DNA from: Niveibacterium microcysteis
GTDB taxonomy: Bacteria; Pseudomonadota; Gammaproteobacteria; Burkholderiales; Rhodocyclaceae
Length of the DNA stretch: 64,000 nt
NCBI RefSeq assembly: GCF_017161445.1
Contig: NZ_CP071060.1
Coordinates: forward strand, 806,001-870,000
Reading direction: 5' to 3'
In this document: positions 45,883-53,624 of the stretch, in pieces
Numbering within the stretch: the stretch's first letter is position 1
How the letters are laid out: each line of letters opens with the position of its first letter
Program-made: the position numbers and the translations under genes
The notes under the pieces: generated by a model
What the model was told of the DNA's origin: nothing
The model's input: the letters and a program-made list of their open reading frames with translations, nothing else
Database searches by the model: none

Positions 45883-46440
45883 TCAGGTGCTCCGCCACTT
45901 GATCGAACAGCCGATCGACGGAATCTGTTCGCGCGGCCCCTGGCTGGTCTCAGCGACCAGCCGCATGGCCTCGAACAGATCGCGCGGCGCATCGGCGGGC
46001 GCGGCGTCCTTGCGCGAAGCATCCAGCCGACCGCGGTACTGCAGGCCGAGGCTGGCGTTATAGCCAAAGAAGTCCGGCGTACAGACGGCGCCATAGGCGC
46101 GCGCTACGGATTGGTCTGCATCGAGCAGGTAAGGGAAAGGAAAGGCTTTCTCCTGTGCGATGCGGACCATTTCGTCCCAGCCGTCCTCGGGATAGTCCGA
46201 CGGGTCGTTCGACATGATTGCAACGCACCCGATACCCAGTGCCGCAAGATCGCGCGCGTCACGGATGATGCGATCGAGCACCGCTTTCACATAGGGGCAG
46301 TGGTTGCAGATGAACATCACCAGCAGGCCGTTCGGCCCGCGGCAGGACGCAAGCGTGTGCCGCTGCCCGTCGGTGCCGGGCAGATCGAAGTCGGGCGCAG
46401 GGGTGCCAAAGGCACACAAGGGCGTTGCGGTGCTGACCAC
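45883..46440 (-). CDS. AhpC/TSA-type redoxin
   Basis: A 185-residue thioredoxin-fold protein (VVSTATPLCAFGTPAPDFDLPGTDGQRHTLASCRGPNGLLVMFICNHCPYVKAVLDRIIRDARDL). The active-site region NHCPYVKA has one cysteine where thioredoxins have CxxC, as in a recognised peroxiredoxin-like group. The start is uncertain: GTG 46440 is used because it yields the family-typical beginning; TTG 46452 is the alternative. It heads an apparent operon with the inositol phosphatase gene, and shares a short intergenic stretch with divergent rsmE. Confidence 0.85.
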   Translation of the reverse strand: MVSTATPLCAFGTPAPDFDLPGTDGQRHTLASCRGPNGLLVMFICNHCPYVKAVLDRIIRDARDLAALGIGCVAIMSNDPSDYPEDGWDEMVRIAQEKAFPFPYLLDADQSVARAYGAVCTPDFFGYNASLGLQYRGRLDASRKDAAPADAPRDLFEAMRLVAETSQGPREQIPSIGCSIKWRST

Positions 46441-46467
46441 GGTGAGGTCCAAGGGGTGCGTAAAACT

Positions 46468-46473
46468 TATAAT
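46468..46473 (+). promoter_or_regulatory. TATAAT box upstream of rsmE
   Basis: A perfect TATAAT ends seven bases before the rsmE ATG. If it is a -10, transcription would begin at or within a base or two of the start codon, giving a leaderless or near-leaderless mRNA. No good -35 is visible. TATTAT reads on the minus strand over the same bases and could drive the redoxin gene. Confidence 0.4.
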
Positions 46474-46479
46474 AGTACG

Positions 46480-47202
46480 ATGCACGCTCGTTTCTTCTGC
46501 CCGGACCTGCCCGCTGCGGGGCATGAATTCACGCTTCCACCGGAAGTCGCCCACCATGCGGATCGGGTGCTGCGCCTGCGTGCGGGCACTCGTGTCACGC
46601 TCTTTGACGGCGCAGGGCACGAAGCCGAGGCGGTGTTGTTGCAACTGGGCCGCGACCCACTCGCGAGGATTGAATCGGTTGTCGCGCTGAATCGTGAGGC
46701 GCCGCTGACGGTAACGCTGGTACAGGCACTGGCGACGGGCGACAAGATGGACTGGATCGTGCAGAAGGCGGTGGAGCTTGGCTTCGCCACAGTGCAGCCA
46801 GTGGCGGCCGAGCGCAGCGTGCTGAAACTGGACGGCGCGCGCGCTGAGAAACGGGTGGAGCACTGGCGTCAGGTCGCGGTTTCGGCTTGCGAGCAGAGCG
46901 GGCGCAATCGCGTGATGCCGGTGGATGGGTTGTTGACACTGCCGCAATGGCTCGCGCAGCCGTTTGCGGGGGAGCGCTGGGTGCTGTCGCCGGAAGGTGG
47001 TGAGCGCTTGTCCGCGCTTCCCGCACCGACTACACCGGTTGCGCTGATGATTGGTCCGGAGGGCGGTTGGTCCGAGCGCGAACTGGCCGCTGCGCGCGCC
47101 GCGGGATGCAAGCCGCTGGCGCTTGGGCCGCGCATCCTGCGTACGGAAACGGCTGGCATCGCCGCAATGGCTGCGATGCTGGCGCTTTGGGGTGATTTCT
47201 AA
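46480..47202 (+). CDS. rsmE: 16S rRNA (uracil1498-N3)-methyltransferase
   Basis: A 240-residue SPOUT methyltransferase modifying U1498 of 16S rRNA. MHARFFCPDLPAAGHEFTLPPEVAHHADRVLRLRAGTRVTLFDGAG forms the PUA-like N-domain and QALATGDKMDWIVQKAVELGFATVQPVAAERSV with IGPEGGWSERELAAARAAGCKPLALGPRILRTETAGIAAMA is the trefoil-knot SAM-binding C-domain. Followed 34 bases later by argA, probably in an operon. It has almost no 5' leader. Confidence 0.95.
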   Translation: MHARFFCPDLPAAGHEFTLPPEVAHHADRVLRLRAGTRVTLFDGAGHEAEAVLLQLGRDPLARIESVVALNREAPLTVTLVQALATGDKMDWIVQKAVELGFATVQPVAAERSVLKLDGARAEKRVEHWRQVAVSACEQSGRNRVMPVDGLLTLPQWLAQPFAGERWVLSPEGGERLSALPAPTTPVALMIGPEGGWSERELAAARAAGCKPLALGPRILRTETAGIAAMAAMLALWGDF

Positions 47203-47236
47203 TCGGGCCGCTGGCCCATTGCACGAGGAAGGATCA

Positions 47237-48634
47237 ATGCCGCACACGCAGTCGGATCAGCAAGCGGACCCGGACGCCCGGGTCATCAGCGACAAGGTAT
47301 CGGCCGCCACCATGATGCGCGAGTCCGATGCGATCCGATTCGTTGAATGGGTGCGAGGTGCTGCGCCTTACGTGCACGCCTTCCGCGGCAAGACTTTCGT
47401 ACTCGGCTTCGGCGGCGAGGTCGCCGAAGGCGACCTGCTCGAAAAGCTCTGCTACGACTGCAACCTGCTTGCCGCGATGGGCGTGCGCCTGGTGCTGGTG
47501 CACGGCACGCGGCCGCAGATCGAGGAAGAGCTCGCGCGCCGCAAGCTGCCCTCGCGCCTGCATGAAGGCGTGCGCGTGACGGATGCCGATGCGCTTGAAT
47601 GCGTGAAGGCGGCGGTCGGCAGCACCCGCATCGAAGTCGAGGCTAGGCTCTCGCAGGGCCTGCCGAACACGCCGATGGCCGGCGCACACATGCGCGTGAC
47701 CGGCGGCAACTTCATCACCGCCAAGCCGATCGGTGTGGTCGACGGCATCGACTACCAATACACCGGCGCGGTGCGCAAGGTCATCGCCGATGAAATCGCC
47801 GCCGACCTCGACCAGCAGAATGTCGTGCTGATCTCGCCGCTGGGGGTGTCGCCCTCCGGCGAGATCTTCAACCTCGCGATGGAAGAGGTGGCCGAACAGG
47901 TGGCGATTGCACTCAAGGCAGAGAAGCTGATCTACCTGTGCGATGCGCCGGGCCTGCTCGACGAGCAGGGGCGGCTGATCGAGACGATCACCGCCGATGA
48001 GGCCGAGCGCATGTTCCGCGACGGCCGGGGCTTGACCGAAGACCTGCACCTGTTCCTGCCGCGCGCGATCCGCTCGGTGCGCTCCGGCGTCAATCGTGCC
48101 CACTTGCTCGATCGCGACAAGGACGGTGGGCTGCTGCTGGAGTTCTTTACCCGGCAGGGTGTCGGTACCATGGTGTCGAAGGAGTCGCTCGCTCGATTCC
48201 GCGAGGCGACGATCGAAGATGTCGGCGCGCTGTTGTCGATCATCGCGCCACTGGAAGCCGACGGTACGCTGGTGCGGCGCTCGCGCGAGCTGATCGAAAT
48301 GGAGATCACCCGCTTCTCGGTGGTCGAGCACGATGGCGTGATGGTCGGCTGCGCGGCGCTCTACCCGTTCTCGGAAGAGCGTGCCGCGGAGATGGCCTGC
48401 CTCGCCGTGACCCAGCAGTTCCGGCGCAGTGGGCTGGGTGAGCGGCTGATGCAGCATATCGAAGCGCGCGCTCGCAACGCGGGGCTTGAGCGCTTGTTCG
48501 TGCTGACGACGCGGACCGAGCACTGGTTCCGTGAGCGCGGTTTCCGCGAAGTCTCGCCGGATCAGCTGCCGCAGGAAAAGCGTGAGCTGTACAACTTCCA
48601 GCGCCGCTCCAAGGTGCTGATGAAGTTGCTCTAG
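47237..48634 (+). CDS. argA: N-acetylglutamate synthase
   Basis: A 465-residue bifunctional-fold enzyme: an amino acid kinase-like domain (residues about 30-310, KTFVLGFGGEVAEGDLLEKLCYDCNLLAAMGVRLVLVHGTRPQIE, MRVTGGNFITAKPIGVVDGIDYQYTGAVRKV) that binds arginine, and a C-terminal GNAT domain (AALYPFSEERAAEMACLAVTQQFRRSGLGERLMQHIE, TTRTEHWFRERGF) that makes N-acetylglutamate, the first step of arginine synthesis. GAGGAAGG lies just upstream of ATG 47237. It is inserted between rsmE and a GGDEF protein, likely cotranscribed. Confidence 0.96.
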   Translation: MPHTQSDQQADPDARVISDKVSAATMMRESDAIRFVEWVRGAAPYVHAFRGKTFVLGFGGEVAEGDLLEKLCYDCNLLAAMGVRLVLVHGTRPQIEEELARRKLPSRLHEGVRVTDADALECVKAAVGSTRIEVEARLSQGLPNTPMAGAHMRVTGGNFITAKPIGVVDGIDYQYTGAVRKVIADEIAADLDQQNVVLISPLGVSPSGEIFNLAMEEVAEQVAIALKAEKLIYLCDAPGLLDEQGRLIETITADEAERMFRDGRGLTEDLHLFLPRAIRSVRSGVNRAHLLDRDKDGGLLLEFFTRQGVGTMVSKESLARFREATIEDVGALLSIIAPLEADGTLVRRSRELIEMEITRFSVVEHDGVMVGCAALYPFSEERAAEMACLAVTQQFRRSGLGERLMQHIEARARNAGLERLFVLTTRTEHWFRERGFREVSPDQLPQEKRELYNFQRRSKVLMKLL

Positions 48635-48644
48635 GCGCCGCCGC

Positions 48645-50351
48645 ATGACGCACCGCAGCCGCTTCGCGCGGGCCTTGATAGCTGCGGTGGCGTTTGCGGC
48701 GCTCTGGGGGGCGCTGACGTCGCTGCTGGCGGCGACGACGGTCACCGGCCCAGGCGCCTGGCCGCTCGGCTTGGTCGTGATCGTGTCGGGGCTGTTTGGT
48801 TCGCTCGGCGCGTTGATCGCGCTGTCGCTCGCACGGCGCTGGATGCAGCAGGTGTTCGACGACCTGCGCGATGCGGTGCGCGCAAGCGATCGTTCAGGTG
48901 GCGCGCTGGCGGGTGAAGCCGCTGGCTGGGCCGCCTTCGACGCGGTGGTGTCGGAGTTTGATCGCCTCGCGCGCCTGCGCGCCCTTCGTATTGGCGCACT
49001 GACGCGGCAGGAGGCGCGCTTTCGTGCGCTGGCCGATTCCACGCACAGCGTCGAAGCATGGTTCGACCGCACCGGCGCGCTGGTATGGATCAGCCGCTCG
49101 GTGGAGCGCGTCAGCGGCTATTCACGCGCGGAATGCCTGCTGGCACCGAGTCTGATCGAACTGATGGTGCCGCTGAAGGACCGCGCCCAGCTCACGTCGC
49201 TGGGTCGCAGCGCGCTCGCCGGTGAGGGCCGCAGCGACTTCGAGATCCGGATCCAACGAAAAGACGGCGGGCTGCGCTGGGTCGCCTGCCACTGGGTGGC
49301 GATGAAGAATGCGGCGGGGCGCATGCTTGGTGTGCGGCTATCCGTTGAAGACATCCAGGCGCGGAAGGATGTCGAAGCCCGCTTGCTTGACACCGTTGCT
49401 GAACTGCGTCGCGCGCAGGCGCTGACAGGCCACTATCTGCAGCGCACCGAAGACGAACGCCTGCGTCTTGTGTCACTGCTCGACACCTTGCGGGTCGGCA
49501 TCCTCTTTGTTGATCGCGATCGACGCGTCTATTACTGCAACCACGCCTTGCGCGAGATGTGGGGGTTTTCGCCGGATGAAAACCTTACGGGCCTGCGCGA
49601 CGAGGCGCTGATCGAGCGCAGCGCCGCGCTGCGCGCCGACGATACCGCCTACCGCTTGCACCTCGATGCGGTGTTGTCGCGGCAGGCGGCCTCGCCGCGG
49701 TACGAGATTCCGCTCAGCGATGGGCGGGTGCTCGAAGAAGTGTCCGCACTGGTGAGGTCGGAGGACGGCGCGCGACGCATCGGCCGGGTGTGGGTGTATG
49801 AAGACATCACCGAACGCAAACAGACGGCGCAGCGGCTGATCGAAATCGCCGAACACGATGCACTGACCGGCCTCTACAACCGTCGCCGCTTCCATGAGGA
49901 ACTGGATCGAATGCTGGCGGTCGGACAGCGGCACGGTGAGCAGGTCGCGTTGCTGTCCTTCGATCTCGATGGCTTCAAGGCAGTCAACGACCGCTTCGGT
50001 CACCAGGCGGGCGATCGAGTGCTGATCGGTGTGGCCGATGGCGTGGCGGCCATCGTGCGGCGCAACGAGTTGCTGTTCCGCCTGGGAGGCGATGAATTCG
50101 CCGTGCTGGTACCTGAGGCGAAGCCGGCGGAGGTGATCACGCTTGCGCAGCGAGTCAACCGCAGCATTGCCTCGCAACGGTTTGCCTTTGACGACGGCGA
50201 GGCGTCGGTCGGCGTGAGCATTGGCATCGCGTTGTTCCCGGAACACGCGCGCGACGCCGAGGCGCTGATCGAAGCGGCGGATACGGCGTTGTACGCGGCC
50301 AAGGCTGCCGGCAAGGGCACCCAGGTGCTCTACCAGCCGCCGCAAACCTGA
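48645..50351 (+). CDS. PAS-PAS-GGDEF diguanylate cyclase
   Basis: A 568-residue membrane-anchored c-di-GMP synthase. Two N-terminal hydrophobic helices (about 10-30 and 40-64), PAS-like domain one (FRALADSTHSVEAWFDRTGALVWISRSVERVSGYSRAECL, PAC SVEDIQARK), PAS-like domain two (LLDTLRVGILFVDRDRRVYYCNHALREMWGF, VYEDITERK) and a GGDEF domain (AEHDALTGLYNRRRF, then GGDEF at 481-485). No RxxD inhibitory site is obvious in the region just before GGDEF (RRNELLFRLGGDEF), so product inhibition may be absent. It follows argA by 10 bp. Confidence 0.92.
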   Translation: MTHRSRFARALIAAVAFAALWGALTSLLAATTVTGPGAWPLGLVVIVSGLFGSLGALIALSLARRWMQQVFDDLRDAVRASDRSGGALAGEAAGWAAFDAVVSEFDRLARLRALRIGALTRQEARFRALADSTHSVEAWFDRTGALVWISRSVERVSGYSRAECLLAPSLIELMVPLKDRAQLTSLGRSALAGEGRSDFEIRIQRKDGGLRWVACHWVAMKNAAGRMLGVRLSVEDIQARKDVEARLLDTVAELRRAQALTGHYLQRTEDERLRLVSLLDTLRVGILFVDRDRRVYYCNHALREMWGFSPDENLTGLRDEALIERSAALRADDTAYRLHLDAVLSRQAASPRYEIPLSDGRVLEEVSALVRSEDGARRIGRVWVYEDITERKQTAQRLIEIAEHDALTGLYNRRRFHEELDRMLAVGQRHGEQVALLSFDLDGFKAVNDRFGHQAGDRVLIGVADGVAAIVRRNELLFRLGGDEFAVLVPEAKPAEVITLAQRVNRSIASQRFAFDDGEASVGVSIGIALFPEHARDAEALIEAADTALYAAKAAGKGTQVLYQPPQT

Positions 50352-50430
50352 TTCGAACCGGCGGGCGAGCTAGAATGGCGCGCTTGCCGCGGCGCATGCC
50401 GCGCACCCATTTGCAGAAAGGACGCTTACG

Positions 50431-50703
50431 ATGACGCGCACGGTTCAGTGCATCAAGCTTGGCCGCGAGGCCGAAGGGCTTGACCGCCCGCCTTACCCCG
50501 GCGAGCTGGGGGTGAAGATCTACGAACAGGTGTCGAAAGAAGCCTGGGCGGGCTGGATCAAGCACCAGACCATGCTGATCAATGAAAACCGGCTCAACCT
50601 GATGGACGCGCGCGCGCGCAAGTACCTCGCCGAACAGATGGAGAAATACTTCTTCGGTGCGGGGGCTGACCAGGTTCAGGGCTACGTGCCGCCGTCGGCC
50701 TGA
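50431..50703 (+). CDS. yggX: Fe(2+)-trafficking protein YggX
   Basis: A 90-residue protein matching the family end to end: [73 protein letters not shown]. The single conserved Cys (C7) is the oxidation-sensitive site. It protects iron-sulphur clusters from superoxide. AAAGGA precedes the ATG and a terminator follows the stop. Confidence 0.96.
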   Translation: MTRTVQCIKLGREAEGLDRPPYPGELGVKIYEQVSKEAWAGWIKHQTMLINENRLNLMDARARKYLAEQMEKYFFGAGADQVQGYVPPSA

Positions 50704-50722
50704 GCGACGCTCTGCGGACAAG

Positions 50723-50746
50723 AAAGGGGCTGCGGCCCCTTTTTTA
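50723..50746 (+). terminator. Rho-independent terminator after yggX
   Basis: AAAGGGGC / GCCCCTTT stem, loop TGCG, followed by a T-run. It is 20 bp beyond the yggX stop. Confidence 0.93.
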
Positions 50747-50861
50747 TTGGTGTCACGCATGTCGCCACGCCGCAACGGCAGGCGAACAAGCGCTTGAGCA
50801 GTGCCGGTGCATGACGAGAGAATCCGCCATCCACATCAAGAATCCACCCCACGGAGCACGT

Positions 50862-51884
50862 ATGAAGACCCACGCCACCGGCCTCGGCCTTGTCGCAATG
50901 CTCGCGGCCACACCGGTGATGGCCGACATTCAGGACTGCATCGGCGTTGCCGGCGATGCCGAGCGGCTCGCCTGTTACGACCGTGAGTCTGGCCGCAATA
51001 CCCGCCTCGCGCTGGCGCCGGCATCCGAGCGCCCGGTCGAGAGCGTCGCGCCCTCGCCGTTGTCGGAGCGCTGGGAGTTGGATCCCAAGCACAAGACGGG
51101 CACCTTCCAGTTCCGCTACCACACGCCGATCTATTTCCTCGCGGCGCACTATTCGACGGATGTTAACGACGACCCCTATTCGCCCTCGCGCGGCTACGTG
51201 ACGAGCAATTCGCGCGAAGCCTCAGGCGGCAAGATCCCGTACGACTCGACCGAGGTGAAGTTCCAGATCGGCTTCAAGGTGAAGCTGTGGGAGAACATGA
51301 TTGGTGACAACGGCGACTTGTGGATGGGCTATACCCAACAGTCTTACTGGCAGCTCTACAACAAGGATTTCTCGGCGCCGTTCCGCGAGACCAACTACGC
51401 GCCGGAGCTGATCAATACCTGGCGCACCAACCTGCAGATGGGTGGGGTGAAGCTCAGCATGATCAACCTCGGCCTGATCCACCAGTCGAACGGCCGTACT
51501 GAGCCGATCTCGCGCTCGTGGAACCGCATCTACGCGCAGGCCGGGCTGGAGGCGGGCAATTTTGCGGTGCTGATCCGCCCCTGGTACCGCCTGCAGGAAG
51601 ATCCGGAAACCGACGACAACCCGCAGATCGAGAACTACATTGGTCGCGGCGACCTAAACATGATCTACAAGCTGAAGGAGCAAGAGTTCTCGCTGCTTGC
51701 GCGACACAGCCTGCGTGGTGGCGATGAGAGCCGCGGCAGTGTCCAGTTCGACTGGTCCTTCCCGATCTACGGCAACCTGAAGGGCCACGCCCAAGTCTTC
51801 ACTGGTTACGGCGAATCGCTGATCGACTACAACCACCGGCAGACCACATTCGGCCTTGGCATCTCGCTGGCGCAGTGGATGTGA
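50862..51884 (+). CDS. pldA: Outer membrane phospholipase A
   Basis: A 340-residue outer membrane beta-barrel hydrolase that removes fatty acyl chains from misplaced surface phospholipids. Signal peptide 1-21 (MADI). The catalytic triad is H207-Q-S209-N-G-R and N221 (SRSWNR), with the 12-residue Ser-Asn spacing seen in E. coli OMPLA. The GYTQQSYWQLYNKDFSAPFRETNYAPE stretch is the Ca/dimer region signature. An N-terminal linker of about 60 residues (ERPVESVAPSPLS) is longer than in E. coli. ATG 50862 has GGAG upstream. It ends with aromatic W-M, fitting barrel C-terminus rules. Confidence 0.95.
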   Translation: MKTHATGLGLVAMLAATPVMADIQDCIGVAGDAERLACYDRESGRNTRLALAPASERPVESVAPSPLSERWELDPKHKTGTFQFRYHTPIYFLAAHYSTDVNDDPYSPSRGYVTSNSREASGGKIPYDSTEVKFQIGFKVKLWENMIGDNGDLWMGYTQQSYWQLYNKDFSAPFRETNYAPELINTWRTNLQMGGVKLSMINLGLIHQSNGRTEPISRSWNRIYAQAGLEAGNFAVLIRPWYRLQEDPETDDNPQIENYIGRGDLNMIYKLKEQEFSLLARHSLRGGDESRGSVQFDWSFPIYGNLKGHAQVFTGYGESLIDYNHRQTTFGLGISLAQWM

Positions 51885-51987
51885 CGCGGGCGGGTCAAGT
51901 GATTGGCCGCGGCGGACAAGGCCTGTTAGGCCACCGTCCGCCACACTTGGCCTGCCTCTGCATGGGATGAAGTTGATGCCCAAATTT

Positions 51988-52018
51988 GCCCCGCCCGGTC
52001 TCCGCGCGGGGCTTTTTC
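51988..52018 (+). terminator. Terminator downstream of pldA
   Basis: GCCCCGC and GCGGGGC form a 7-bp stem with an 11-base loop, followed by TTTTTCTTT. The stem and T-tract closely resemble the terminators of the tandem RNA repeats that follow, but the sequence before it is unrelated to theirs. Confidence 0.85.
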
Positions 52019-52116
52019 TTTGCGTCGTACGGTGGGCGCGATCCGTGTCCGCCAGGGACAAGACGCTGGCCCGCCGCGCCATGGTGAGCACGACGGCGCT
52101 GCGGGAGAATGAACTC

Positions 52117-52207
52117 GTCGTCACCGCAGTCTCCTCTGTGTGCTGACTGATCTCTCCTCTAGTGGTTTCTTCACCCCGCCGTGCCGAGCACCGCGGGGTT
52201 TTCTTTT
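52117..52207 (+). ncRNA. Candidate sibling small RNA 1
   Basis: About 90 nt. A -10-like GAGAAT (52105-52110) precedes the proposed start. Structure: hairpin one CAGTC / GACTG (52127-52131 with 52145-52149) exposing TCCTCTGTGTGCT; a single-stranded C/U-rich stretch TCTCTCCTCT at 52151-52160; terminal stem ACCCCGC-GTGC / GCAC-GCGGGGT (52173-52199) then TTTTCTTTT. The C/U stretches are complementary to Shine-Dalgarno sequences (AGAGGAG), so it may block translation starts. Not protein-coding by my reading. Confidence 0.7.
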
Positions 52208-52366
52208 GCCGCGGCCACCGGATGCGGAGCGCGCGTTCTTGGGGGCGTGCGAGGGTGGTGCGGCGGACGCGCGCCGGGCACGGGAGATGCCGCTCAGGCT
52301 CCGGCGGACAAGCCGATGGCTCCCCCGGGCATGGTTGGAATGACGCCATGGCGGGAGAATGAATCC

Positions 52367-52459
52367 GTCGTCAGCGCAGTCTCCTCTGTGTGCTGGCTGA
52401 TCTCTCCTCTAGTGGTTTCTTTACCCCGCCATGCGCCGCATCGCGGGGTTTCTTCTTTT
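52367..52459 (+). ncRNA. Candidate sibling small RNA 2
   Basis: Same layout, with GAGAAT at 52355-52360. Compared with copy one, GACTG becomes GGCTG (U-A to U-G pair kept), and GTGC/GCAC becomes ATGC/GCAT (52431-52434 and 52438-52441), a paired change that keeps the stem. The UCUCUCCUCU stretch at 52401-52410 is identical. The T-run (TTTCTTCTTTT) follows the ACCCCGC/GCGGGGT stem. Confidence 0.7.
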
Positions 52460-52561
52460 CGCGGCCGGCGCGATTGCCGCCGCGCTGCTGCGTGCTGCGA
52501 AGACAAACGCTTGGCCTTGTGGGCCGTGGGTGCCCGCGATGGCGGGCCGCACAATGAACTC

Positions 52562-52653
52562 GTCGTCAGCCCTCCTAGCGGAGGCGGCGACGGACTTTCA
52601 TTGTGTGCGTAGCCCTTTGCCCCACCGTGCCTGTGTGCGGTGGGGTTTTCTTT
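52562..52653 (+). ncRNA. Candidate sibling small RNA 3, diverged
   Basis: Shares GAACTCGTCGTCAGC with the others after a CACAAT -10-like box (52550-52555). The middle differs: CCTCC (52571-52575) faces GGAGG (52580-52584) in a stem that may close further with GTCGTC and GGCGAC. The terminal stem CCCCACCG / CGGTGGGG (52620-52627 and 52638-52645) has a G-C to A-U swap against copies one and two, then TTTTCTTT. It looks like an older relative in which anti-Shine-Dalgarno and Shine-Dalgarno-like sequences pair internally. Confidence 0.55.
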
Positions 52654-52655
52654 CC

Positions 52656-53444
52656 TCAGCCGTGCAGCGCCGGCAGACGGGCCGCCAAGTCGGGTAGTCC
52701 AGGGCGTGGGTCGATCAGGCGCTGGTCGTAGACGTAGTCCTCGTTGCGCGAGATCTGCCAGTTGAAGTGATACTGGTCGGATAGCGCCTGAAGGATGTCG
52801 GCGAAGTTTGCGCCGCGATTCGAATCAAGCATGTACAGACCGGGTGGTGTGGCCAGCAGGCGAAGCAGCGCGGCTGCGGTGTCGTCAATGAACGAGCAGG
52901 CGGGTTGCCAGCGGGTTGAGGCGCCGACCTGGCCGTGTGCGGCCATCTCCCTGTGCGCGTGGGCGACCATGTTGTTGCCCTGGCCTGCCGGGTCGATCTG
53001 CCAGCCCAGGCGCGCCACGCGTGTGCCACTGGGGTAGCGCAGCAGCACGCCGTGTTCTGCGCAACGTTTCTCGAAACCGTAGCCTTCGCGCGCGTTGCTT
53101 GCGGATGCCAGGGTGAAGGGCCCGCTGACACTGTTGTCGAACACCAGCGCGGTGCTTGTGAACACGTACGGCAGCTTGCGCTGAGCGGCGGCGTCAGCGA
53201 GCGCGAGCGACCAGTCGACGGTGGTGCGCCAGCCTTCGTTGTCGCGTCCGGTCGGCGTCGCGGCCACGCCCAGATGAATGATGGCGTCCGGCGCAACGCT
53301 GTCGATGTAAGGGCCGTGGCTCGCCAGATCAAGCGGATCTGCGGCGCTGCGGTCCCAGCCGATCGCGATGTGGCCGCTGGTCTGCGCTGCGTGCGCGACG
53401 GCCTGGCCGACGGTGCCTTTGCTTCCGGTGATCAGAATCTTCAT
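52656..53444 (-). CDS. NAD(P)-dependent epimerase/dehydratase family protein
   Basis: A 262-residue extended SDR protein. The Rossmann motif is at the very N-terminus (MKILITGSKGTVGQAVAHAA), DLASHGP and IIHLGVAATPTGRDNEGW follow, and YVFTSTALVFDNS stands where the SDR serine would be. The usual YxxxK appears only as EGYGFEKRCAEHG (Y...K). Length is normal for RmlD/NAD_binding_10-like proteins. The start at 53444 is chosen because it gives the Rossmann fold at residue 1. Substrate unknown; it stands apart from the sugar genes further right. Confidence 0.82.
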   Translation of the reverse strand: MKILITGSKGTVGQAVAHAAQTSGHIAIGWDRSAADPLDLASHGPYIDSVAPDAIIHLGVAATPTGRDNEGWRTTVDWSLALADAAAQRKLPYVFTSTALVFDNSVSGPFTLASASNAREGYGFEKRCAEHGVLLRYPSGTRVARLGWQIDPAGQGNNMVAHAHREMAAHGQVGASTRWQPACSFIDDTAAALLRLLATPPGLYMLDSNRGANFADILQALSDQYHFNWQISRNEDYVYDQRLIDPRPGLPDLAARLPALHG

Positions 53445-53624
53445 CGTGGTGAGCGCGCCGGAGAAGGCGCTGTAAATGGGGGAAAACCTCAAGGGTACCC
53501 GCATCGCGCCGCTTGATGCGGCTCAACTCGGTGCAGCGCTCAAGCGCTAAGGTTCTCGCCCTGTGCGGCCCGGGCAGTGATTTGTGCGGGCCATGTCCTT
53601 TCGGGGGAAGGGGGAGTAGCAGTC

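Larger units (their letters stand above)
52101..52466 (+). repeat. Two near-identical 116-bp direct repeats exactly 250 bp apart
   Basis: Copy one occupies 52101-52216 and copy two 52351-52466. By hand alignment about 101 of 116 positions agree with no gap. Changes cluster in the terminator loop and just after it. A third, diverged copy lies at 52551-52655. None carries a consistent reading frame: 250 is not divisible by three, and copy one has an in-frame stop where copy two does not. Each copy ends in a hairpin plus T-run. Confidence 0.92.

Noticed and set aside
48645..50351. Inhibitory RxxD site for the diguanylate cyclase
   Set aside because: The residues just before GGDEF read RRNELLFRL, which does not give RxxD at the required spacing.
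52181..52612. Open frame of 143 codons crossing repeat copies two and three
   Set aside because: The shared stretch encodes similar peptides in copies one and two (RENE.VV.AVSSVC), but the repeats are in different frames relative to one another, copy one stops where copy two does not, and stems, not codons, are conserved.
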